From: Deltaproteobacteria bacterium
Lineage (GTDB): Bacteria; Desulfobacterota; Desulfobacteria; Desulfobacterales; JAFDCJ01
Assembly (NCBI GenBank): GCA_024277475.1
Contig: JAJRVC010000621.1
Span: 1-7,796, forward strand
Direction: 5' to 3'
Length of the DNA stretch: 7,796 nt
Each line of letters begins with the position of its first letter. The first letter of the stretch is position 1. The notes under the pieces were generated by a model that saw nothing but the letters and a program-made list of their open reading frames with translations, did no database searches and was not told the origin of the DNA. The translations under genes were made by a program, and so were the position numbers. Positions 1-5,290 of this stretch are shown here, one piece after another.

Positions 1-2
1 CA

Positions 3-114
3 GAGTTCAGGGTTCAGGGTTCAGGGTTCAGGGTTCAGGGTTCTGGGTTCAGGGTTCTGGGTTCTGGGTTCTGGGTTCAGGGTTCAGCGTTCTGGGTTCT
101 GGGTTCAGCGTTCT
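3..114 (+). repeat. Heptamer tandem array GGGTTC(A/T), 16 units
   Basis: Sixteen consecutive 7-base units can be read without a break in register. The unit is GGGTTCA or GGGTTCT. The first unit is GAGTTCA, and the units at 87-93 and 108-114 are GCGTTCT. Eleven units in a row (10-86) keep the GGG, so the plus strand has GGG every 7 bases with 4-base loops, which fits the usual G-quadruplex pattern. The array probably continues to the left of the window. It lies downstream of the binding-protein gene and has no coding role; reading frames through it stay open only because of the repeat. A related array lies at 7182-7300 in the same orientation. Confidence 0.95.
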
Positions 115-249
115 ATCCGCTGACTTGAAAGGCGGCCAGTTTAATCATCAAGAAACCGTGCCATTGCTCAAACAGCTAAGGGGTTCATCTGTCTTCTGTA
201 CTCTTATGTGTGAAACTTCATGGAATTCGATGTCATTCCAAGGAGTATC

Positions 250-325
250 TCACCGCAGAGACCGCTGAGTACGCAGAGACTATTATAAATCTTTTTCTCA
301 GCGTTCTCTGCGAGCTCCGCGGTGA
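250..325. repeat. Imperfect inverted repeat made of 9-mer units (CACCGCAGAG family)
   Basis: The left arm (250-279) and the reverse complement of the right arm (296-325) match at 24 of 30 positions, with a short AT-rich loop between. Each arm is itself three 9-base units. The left arm has ACCGCAGAG, ACCGCTGAG and TACGCAGAG at 252-278. The right arm reads, on the other strand, ACCGCGGAG, CTCGCAGAG and AACGCTGAG at 297-323. Repeats starting CACCGCAGAG are, as I recall, scattered in intergenic regions of many unrelated bacteria. This copy starts about 98 bases past the stop of the binding-protein gene and could fold in its mRNA tail as a 3' stabiliser or terminator; that role is inferred. Confidence 0.85.
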
Positions 326-380
326 ACTATTAGTTTTTTTTTCGATTTGACCGGCCGTTTTTTTGGTCGGCGGCTGGGCT

Positions 381-408
381 GAATCCTGAACCCCGAACGT
401 TGAATCTG
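381..408 (-). repeat. Short degenerate heptamer tract, 4 units, opposite orientation
   Basis: Four units in 7-base register are GAATCCT, GAACCCC, GAACGTT and GAATCTG. They resemble the complement of the GGGTTCA unit of the arrays at 3-114 and 7182-7300, but they diverge, so this looks like a decayed or short array. It lies 15 bases past the stop codon of the binding-protein gene. Confidence 0.6.
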
Positions 409-422
409 TGAATGACTGCTAT

Positions 423-1460
423 TTACTTCGGAAATGTCTTGTCTAAGAATTTGTGAAGATCGACAGCCGCCGGCAAATCTACCACTTTTATTTTTCCCGC
501 GACTATTTTCTTTTTGATTGCTTTTAAATCTTCCCTTATTGATTGTGATACGGCCTTGTTGAGTTCCAATAGATAGATCGCACCATTGTCCATACCCACC
601 CAATGTTGTTGCCCGAACGTTCCATCCATATAACTTTTAATCACCTCCTCATACACCACGGACATGTCCATTACCACAGAAGTCAAAAGGACGTCGGCCT
701 TGTCGATCTGTCGCTTATCGCCGATAACGTCTATAAACCAGGCTTTGCCGCCATCGCCGGCTTTTTTTGTTGAGCAGGCTTGCAGCATGCCGAACGAAGC
801 TCCGTCTCCCATACCGAAAATCACGTCGGCGCCGACGGCGATTTGATCTTGGGTGTTGCGTTTGGCACCGGCAGCATCCGAATATGCCTGGGCACCGATC
901 ACACTATACAGAAGTTTGGAATTCGGGTTGGATGCTTTGAGCCCCTGGGCAAAACCTGCCGACATTCGGTTCCAGGTGGGAGGTTCACCTGAGGCAACAA
1001 TCCCGACGATATTGGATCGAGTCATTTTGCCGGCCAACCAGCCGGCGAGATAGCTTCCCCCCTGGGGTTGGGTGTCGATGTCGCTAACAAGTCCGGCCGT
1101 GACGCCTTTGTGATTTTCAACAGTTGTAACCTTGACGCCTGTTTCTCTGGCGATTTCCAGGGCTACGGTTTGATATCCGGAGGCATGGCAGATTATCAAT
1201 TCACAGCCTTTTTTTACCATGTCCCGCAGTGTGGGTTTGATATCTCCGTAACCAAGTGCTTCCGCAAGTTCGATCTTGAAACCATATTTTTTAGCCACGA
1301 TTTCAAGTCCCGCTTTTCCTTGTTCATTCCAACCCTTATCGGTTCCCGCTTCCGGGATAGCCAGTCCCACCAGTTTAGGTGGATCACCTGCAGCTGCCGG
1401 ATTGATTGAAAGTAAAAGAAAAAACACAAAAGAAATAATTATTAAGCCTGTTTTTTTCAT
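423..1460 (-). CDS. BMP-family ABC transporter periplasmic substrate-binding protein
   Basis: A 345-residue protein of the basic membrane protein (BMP/PnrA-like, COG1744) family, the ligand-capturing subunit of a nucleoside-type ABC importer. Residues 1-24 form a Sec signal peptide: MKK, a long hydrophobic core, then Ala-Ala-Ala before Gly25. No lipobox cysteine is present, so the mature protein should be free in the periplasm. Family signs include DKGWN at 41-45, SGYQT at 94-98, the SYLAGWLAGKMT stretch at 136-147 and GMDNGAIYLLE near 289-299. Where many relatives have a VDxDQ-like ligand segment, this one reads FIDVIGDKRQ (242-251), so the ligand may not be a standard nucleoside. I chose the ATG at 1460 because GGAGGG lies just upstream; an ATG at 1472 in frame overlaps that site. 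The gene is the last of the cluster and is separated from the permeases by 316 bases, so it probably has its own promoter. Confidence 0.93.
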   Translation of the reverse strand: MKKTGLIIISFVFFLLLSINPAAAGDPPKLVGLAIPEAGTDKGWNEQGKAGLEIVAKKYGFKIELAEALGYGDIKPTLRDMVKKGCELIICHASGYQTVALEIARETGVKVTTVENHKGVTAGLVSDIDTQPQGGSYLAGWLAGKMTRSNIVGIVASGEPPTWNRMSAGFAQGLKASNPNSKLLYSVIGAQAYSDAAGAKRNTQDQIAVGADVIFGMGDGASFGMLQACSTKKAGDGGKAWFIDVIGDKRQIDKADVLLTSVVMDMSVVYEEVIKSYMDGTFGQQHWVGMDNGAIYLLELNKAVSQSIREDLKAIKKKIVAGKIKVVDLPAAVDLHKFLDKTFPK

Positions 1461-1464
1461 AGGA

Positions 1465-1470
1465 CCCTCC
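1465..1470 (-). promoter_or_regulatory. Ribosome binding site of the BMP gene
   Basis: The minus strand reads GGAGGG, then TCCT, then ATG at 1460. The spacing is right for the ATG at 1460. It rules against the in-frame ATG at 1472, whose own codons contain this site. Confidence 0.8.
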
Positions 1471-1583
1471 ATTTATATGCTTTGCATTGAAGTCCTAAGC
1501 GCTAATGGTACCCGTTGTTTTTGCTCAGGAGGAAAAATAAAATGAAAATCTGTAACTAACTATTGACAATCTCGTAAAAAGTC

Positions 1584-1599
1584 AAAATTCTCGAATTTT
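1584..1599. promoter_or_regulatory. Perfect dyad, possible operator upstream of the BMP gene
   Basis: AAAATTC and GAATTTT are perfect complements around a 2-base centre. The dyad starts a few bases downstream of the possible -10 hexamer at 1603-1608, about where transcription would start. That is a common place for a repressor to bind. AT-rich dyads also arise by chance, so this is a candidate only. Confidence 0.3.
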
Positions 1600-1602
1600 T
1601 AT

Positions 1603-1633
1603 CTTATAACCTATTGAAATAATTAAGTGTGAA
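1603..1633 (-). promoter_or_regulatory. Possible sigma-70 promoter for the BMP gene
   Basis: On the minus strand TTCACA (1633-1628) matches five of six bases of the -35 consensus, and TATAAG (1608-1603) matches five of six of the -10 consensus. The spacer is 19 bases, longer than ideal. The implied leader is roughly 135 bases. The long gap and the position of the binding-protein gene make a promoter here likely; this exact pair is a weak prediction. Confidence 0.3.
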
Positions 1634-1639
1634 ATTTTA

Positions 1640-1667
1640 TTTTTGTGTTTTTTGTGTCTTTTTGTGG
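1640..1667 (+). repeat. T-rich 9-mer tract (TTTTTGTGT)
   Basis: Two exact copies of TTTTTGTGT (1640-1657) are followed, after one extra C, by TTTTTGTGG (1659-1667). Short tracts of this GTGTTTTT kind are, as I recall, another common intergenic repeat. The tract has the same 9-base period as the inverted repeat at 250-325, but the unit is different. Confidence 0.6.
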
Positions 1668-1703
1668 CCACATCAACTATTGTTTCTTCATCTTTTCCCA
1701 TTT

Positions 1704-1745
1704 AACATTCGACGTTGGACGTTCGATGTTCGACGTTCATCTTTC
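1704..1745 (+). repeat. Heptamer tract of GACGTTC type, 6 units
   Basis: Six units in exact 7-base register are AACATTC, GACGTTG, GACGTTC, GATGTTC, GACGTTC and ATCTTTC. The period and the GTTC core are shared with the GGGTTCA arrays, but the first three bases differ, so this is a separate flavour of the same kind of repeat. It lies 31 bases beyond the stop codon of the second permease gene. Confidence 0.8.
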
Positions 1746-1776
1746 TAAACAACCTAGCCACTTATGGAGACTGACC

Positions 1777-2727
1777 TCACTTGTTCCCCCGCTGATAAGG
1801 GCTGCACAAGGCAGACGGCAGGTTGGTGGATCTGGCAAAAAGAATCAAAGTAATGATTACAACGATATAGGGGGTCATCAATATAAAATCAGGACTTATT
1901 TTTATTCCCGCGATCTGCAGGGCGCTGGTCAAGGCCAGCGCGAATCCAAACAGAAGCCCCCCGAAACAGACCCTTATAGGATTCCATTTGCCCAGCATGA
2001 CAACCACAATGGCGATATAGCCCCGACCCATGATCATGTCAGGCACGAAAAATGCCAGATCCCCCAGTGCCAGAAAAGCTCCGCCGAGACTCGCCAGAAG
2101 TCCGCCTGTCAGGATCGCATAAAAGCGGATGTGGTAGACGTTTACACCGCAGGCATCGGCTGCCCGCGGTGCCTCACCCACCGCCCGAATGCGAAGCCCA
2201 AAGCGGGTCTTATACATTAGGATGTACATGACGGGGACCATCGAAAAGGTCAGGTAAACCAACCAGTGCTGGTTAAACAAGGCTTGGCCGATAACCGGGA
2301 TCCGGGAAAGAAGTGGAATTTCACTGGTCGCCCCGGCACCGAACAGGATCGGGAACTGATTTCCGAAGATTACCCGGTGAAGGAAACTGCACATACTGTG
2401 CGTAAAAATAGTGAGCCCCAAGCCGACAACGATCTGGTTAACACCCAAAATGATGGTCAAAATACCAAAAATAAGACCCAAGGTCAAGCCGACGGCAGCA
2501 GCGAAAACAAACCCGGATAACAAACTGTTCATTTTTAGTGCAACCACAAAAGATGAAAAAGCACCTGCGACCATCATTCCTTCAATTCCTAAATTGAGAA
2601 GACCGGAGCGTTCTGCATAGGTTTCACCCAAAGCCGCCAGCAGGATGGGGGTTGTGCCTCTTATGGTTGAGGCGAATATGGCCGTGATTAAAGCTGATTC
2701 GAAGAGAGCATTCATTTGCACATCCAT
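1777..2727 (-). CDS. BMP-type ABC importer permease, second subunit (NupQ/YufQ-like)
   Basis: A 316-residue, very hydrophobic inner-membrane protein of the BPD_transp_2 family, one half of the importer channel. The family hallmark near the N-terminus is clear: LAALGETYAERSGLLNLGIEG at about 30-50, where the ERSG..N.G.EG core is typical of this subunit in nucleoside-type importers. Several further hydrophobic segments follow, which would give roughly eight or more membrane spans. The start is ambiguous. An ATG at 2727 gives the length above. An ATG at 2715 overlaps the stop of the upstream permease as ATGA, which would give tight translational coupling and a 312-residue protein. Neither has a strong ribosome binding site. 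The gene partners with the permease at 2712-3746 and ends before a 316-base gap. Confidence 0.95.
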   Translation of the reverse strand: MDVQMNALFESALITAIFASTIRGTTPILLAALGETYAERSGLLNLGIEGMMVAGAFSSFVVALKMNSLLSGFVFAAAVGLTLGLIFGILTIILGVNQIVVGLGLTIFTHSMCSFLHRVIFGNQFPILFGAGATSEIPLLSRIPVIGQALFNQHWLVYLTFSMVPVMYILMYKTRFGLRIRAVGEAPRAADACGVNVYHIRFYAILTGGLLASLGGAFLALGDLAFFVPDMIMGRGYIAIVVVMLGKWNPIRVCFGGLLFGFALALTSALQIAGIKISPDFILMTPYIVVIITLILFARSTNLPSALCSPYQRGNK

Positions 2728-3746
2728 TTCTTCTCAAAGTACTCCGAAGCGGCGAAGAACAGCAGCGTCAATCCCTCTAACACATGGACGAAAAAAACCG
2801 GGACATCAAGATCCCGTGCCACAAACTCCCCCCCTACAGCCAAAAACGAAAAGAAAAAGGTCAAAGGGATGAGAGCCCAGCCGTTCAAGCGGGCAAGGAA
2901 AACCAGTGCAACGGCAGTCATTCCGTATTGAGGATTCCAGCTTCCCTGAAAGAGGCCCTTGATTGCCAGCACGTCACCGGCACCCGCGAGCCCGGCCAAG
3001 CCGCCGCTGAGTAGAAGACCGTAAACGGTGAGCCGTGGGACATGCATCCCGGCGTGTATTGCTGCCTTTTTATTCATCAGCATCACGCGGAACTGATAGC
3101 CCAGGGTTGTTTTTCTGATCACCCAATGCATGCCCAGAAGGGTTGCGATACCGACGATCAAGCCGGCATGTATACGCGTGAACGGTATCATGGGCAGGCG
3201 ATAGACCGCGGGGATCAGAGTCGTCTGGGCCGGTACGGTAGACAGGTCGTTGATAGGGCCCTTGACCAGCCAGGTGACAAGGTTTATCGCCAGCCAACTC
3301 ATCATGAGGGTGGTGATGATCTCGTTAATATCGTAGCGGGCTTTCAGGACGGCCGGCAAGGATATCCAGGCCATGCCGCCGAAAATTCCCAGTAAGGCAA
3401 TGATAGCGAGGTAGGCGGGGTAGGGCAGGGAGTCGGCGAGCCCGGGGGCAGCCCATCCGGCCAACATAGCCCCGATGAGAAATTGCCCGTCTGTACCGAT
3501 ATTCCAAAGGCCTGCCGAAAAACATGCCAGAAGGCCGGCTGAGATGATCAACAGCGGGATCATCTTAATGATGGATTCAATTACGCCTAAAGATGAGCCC
3601 ATCCCACGGGTGAAAAGAAGGCCATAGTAGATGAACGGGTTCTTGCCGATAGCAAGTAAAATAATACCGCCCGTCATCAGGGAACAAAGAATCGAGACAA
3701 TAGATAGCGCTGCCGGTTTAAAGGAGGCAAAGTCGATGTTTTTCAA
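2712..3746 (-). CDS. BMP-type ABC importer permease, first subunit (NupP/YufP-like)
   Basis: A 344-residue membrane protein, the partner of the following permease. It begins with a hydrophobic segment around 12-35 and has several more. Family motifs are FSAGLWNIGTDGQ (76-88) and the cytoplasmic-loop signature NEIITTLM (141-148), which in this family is expected to contact the ATPase. The start codon is TTG at 3746, supported by GAGGG five bases upstream; no ATG fits the ribosome binding site. Only 8 bases separate it from the stop of the ATPase gene, and that stop codon overlaps the ribosome binding site. It overlaps the next permease gene, so the ATPase and both permeases are one translational unit. 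Confidence 0.95.
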   Translation of the reverse strand: MKNIDFASFKPAALSIVSILCSLMTGGIILLAIGKNPFIYYGLLFTRGMGSSLGVIESIIKMIPLLIISAGLLACFSAGLWNIGTDGQFLIGAMLAGWAAPGLADSLPYPAYLAIIALLGIFGGMAWISLPAVLKARYDINEIITTLMMSWLAINLVTWLVKGPINDLSTVPAQTTLIPAVYRLPMIPFTRIHAGLIVGIATLLGMHWVIRKTTLGYQFRVMLMNKKAAIHAGMHVPRLTVYGLLLSGGLAGLAGAGDVLAIKGLFQGSWNPQYGMTAVALVFLARLNGWALIPLTFFFSFLAVGGEFVARDLDVPVFFVHVLEGLTLLFFAASEYFEKKWMCK

Positions 3747-3750
3747 TGAA

Positions 3751-3755
3751 CCCTC
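3751..3755 (-). promoter_or_regulatory. Ribosome binding site for a TTG start (first permease)
   Basis: The minus strand reads TAGAGGG, TTCA, then TTG. The GAGGG shares a base with the TAG stop of the ATPase gene, so ribosomes ending on the ATPase would uncover or directly reuse it. It fixes the start of the permease at the TTG at 3746. Confidence 0.65.
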
Positions 3756-5290
3756 TATTCGTGAATTCCAAGCATGAGTTTTCCGACTTTTTCAGTAGTT
3801 ACATCACTGCGATCCATGAGTGCTGAGATTCCACCGTTAAACAGGACACCGATGCGATTGCTGCAGCTGAAAAGTTCGTCCATGTCTGTAGTAATGAGCA
3901 GAACGGCAGTTCCCTGCCGGCTTTCTTCCTTGAGAAGCTGCTGAATAAATCGGACCGTTGTGGCATCGAGTCCGTAGGTCGGGTTGCTGCAAACAATCAG
4001 GCCTGGTCTGCCGGACAGACTTCTGGCCAATATGAATTTCTGGATGTTTCCGCCACTCAGTGTACTGATCCGGGCATCAGATCCGGTTGTCCGTATCCCG
4101 AAACGGCCGATCAGATCTTCGGTAAAAGATTGAACGCCGACAGGGTTTAAAATACCGAATCGAGAAAAGGGCTGGCGATCATAACTTTGCAAAATGGCGT
4201 TTTCCGAAAGTGGCATGTCGAGAACGCATCCCTCGTTCACGCGGTCATCGGTGACGTACCGGATCCCGAGTTTAAACCGTTCGGCGATGTTCGTAGAGGT
4301 AATGTCCCGGCCCCGGTAAAGCAATTTGCCTGCAATCGGTCGTCTCTGTCCCCCGATAACCTCTGCCAGCAAGCGCCGGTCCTCACTATCGACTCCGGTA
4401 ACACCGACGATTTCACCTTTTGAGACGCTAAGAGAAATACGCTTCAGTCCAACCACACCCTGGCTGTTTAAGGCCTCAACCTGTTTTAATTCCAACACGG
4501 GTTCAGTCCTGATTGTTTTTTTAACCATTCGTTCCCGGGGTTCAGGAACGGCCCCGAACATAATTTCAAGAATCCTGTCTGATGCGTTTTTTTTATCCAA
4601 AGCCATCAGCATGTCACCTGCAAGTTGGGCGGCATTCTCCCCTGACCGCATAATGGTTATGCGATCTGATATAGAAAGAGCCTCACTCAAATTATGTGTG
4701 ATTAAGACCACTGATTTACCGGATTTACGTAACGATTTCAGGGTATTAAAAAGATCTTCGATTTCGATTGGAGAGAGCATCGAAGTCGGTTCGTCCAGAA
4801 TCAATACGTCGGATTCATGAAAGAGTATTTTCAGAATTTCAGTCCGCTGACGTTCACTGACAGACAGGTCCTGGATCTTTCTTTCAGGATTGATGGAGAG
4901 ACCATATGCTGCCGAGATTTCCTGAAGTCTCTGTTCAGCTCTTTTCAGGTTCAGGAAGAGGCCGTCTTCGAAACCCAGGACGAGATTTTCGATGACCGTC
5001 AAATTGGGTATCAAGGTAAAGTGCTGGTAGACCATACCGATGCCCAGTCTCAGGGAATCCTGAGGCGAGCGAATTTTGACTGCCTGGTCGTGGACGATAA
5101 TTGTTCCGGTATCCGGTTGGTGCATCCCCGAGAGAATATTCATCAGGGTTGTCTTGCCCGCACCATTTTCTCCTAAAATACTATGAATTTCAGAAGGGTA
5201 GAGATCGAAGTCGACATGGTTGTTCGCCACCACACCCGGGAAGTTTTTTGTAATGCCGATCATTTCAATAAGGGGTTTATGCGTCATCAT
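3755..5290 (-). CDS. BMP-type ABC importer ATPase with two fused nucleotide-binding domains (NupO/YufO-like)
   Basis: A 511-residue cytoplasmic ATPase that powers the importer, with the fused tandem layout typical of nucleoside and simple-sugar (RbsA/MglA-like) importers. NBD1 (about 8-250) has Walker A GENGAGKT (40-47), Q-loop Gln89, signature LSVSE (142-146), Walker B VLILDE (162-167) and His199. NBD2 (about 265-511) has a P-loop without its lysine (GVTGVDSE, 296-303), signature LSGGN (411-415) and a degenerate Walker B (IVCSNP). So one composite ATP site (Walker A of NBD1 with LSGGN of NBD2) looks intact, and the other is degenerate. NBD1 has Ser145 where the signature Gly is expected. The start ATG at 5290 overlaps the ABC-F stop as ATGA; a second ATG follows at once. 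Length and layout fit a nucleoside-type importer better than a pentose one because of the BMP permeases beside it. Confidence 0.96.
   Translation of the reverse strand: MMTHKPLIEMIGITKNFPGVVANNHVDFDLYPSEIHSILGENGAGKTTLMNILSGMHQPDTGTIIVHDQAVKIRSPQDSLRLGIGMVYQHFTLIPNLTVIENLVLGFEDGLFLNLKRAEQRLQEISAAYGLSINPERKIQDLSVSERQRTEILKILFHESDVLILDEPTSMLSPIEIEDLFNTLKSLRKSGKSVVLITHNLSEALSISDRITIMRSGENAAQLAGDMLMALDKKNASDRILEIMFGAVPEPRERMVKKTIRTEPVLELKQVEALNSQGVVGLKRISLSVSKGEIVGVTGVDSEDRRLLAEVIGGQRRPIAGKLLYRGRDITSTNIAERFKLGIRYVTDDRVNEGCVLDMPLSENAILQSYDRQPFSRFGILNPVGVQSFTEDLIGRFGIRTTGSDARISTLSGGNIQKFILARSLSGRPGLIVCSNPTYGLDATTVRFIQQLLKEESRQGTAVLLITTDMDELFSCSNRIGVLFNGGISALMDRSDVTTEKVGKLMLGIHE

Larger units (their letters stand above)
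115..422. other. Gap between left array and bmp gene; no gene seen
   Basis: No credible coding region was found on either strand. The stretch at 115-249 shows nothing I recognise. The rest holds the 9-mer inverted repeat (250-325), a T-rich stretch (331-365) and a degenerate heptamer tract (381-408). The binding-protein gene ends at 423, so any transcription terminator for it should lie here. There is no clean GC-rich hairpin followed by T residues on the minus strand. The large inverted repeat is the best candidate for a 3'-end structure. Confidence 0.7.
1461..1776. other. 316-base gap between the second permease and the BMP gene
   Basis: No gene is supported here. Read from the permease side, the gap holds a heptamer tract (1704-1745), a T-rich 9-mer tract (1640-1667), a possible promoter (1603-1633), a perfect 7+7 dyad (1584-1599), and then the leader of the binding-protein gene with its ribosome binding site. 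The neighbouring importer genes overlap or nearly touch, so this gap stands out. No clear intrinsic terminator for the permease message was found. Confidence 0.7.

Noticed and set aside
331..380. GC-rich CGGCCG next to T runs as a terminator
   Set aside because: The possible stems are 4 to 6 pairs with mismatches, and the T runs lie on the plus strand, while the gene ending here is on the minus strand.
298..603. 101-codon minus-strand frame over the end of the BMP gene
   Set aside because: It is out of frame with a clearly conserved gene, has basic low-complexity composition and runs into intergenic repeat sequence.
1542..1559. Five-codon plus-strand frame after a perfect AGGAGG (1527-1532)
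   Set aside because: It is on the strand opposite to the flanking genes, with no gene following it to regulate; the AGGAGG is probably chance.
1663..1672. Perfect 10-base palindrome TGTGGCCACA after the T-rich tract
   Set aside because: It has no loop and is flanked by A residues, not T, on the transcribed strand, so it is not an intrinsic terminator; it is too short to claim as an operator.
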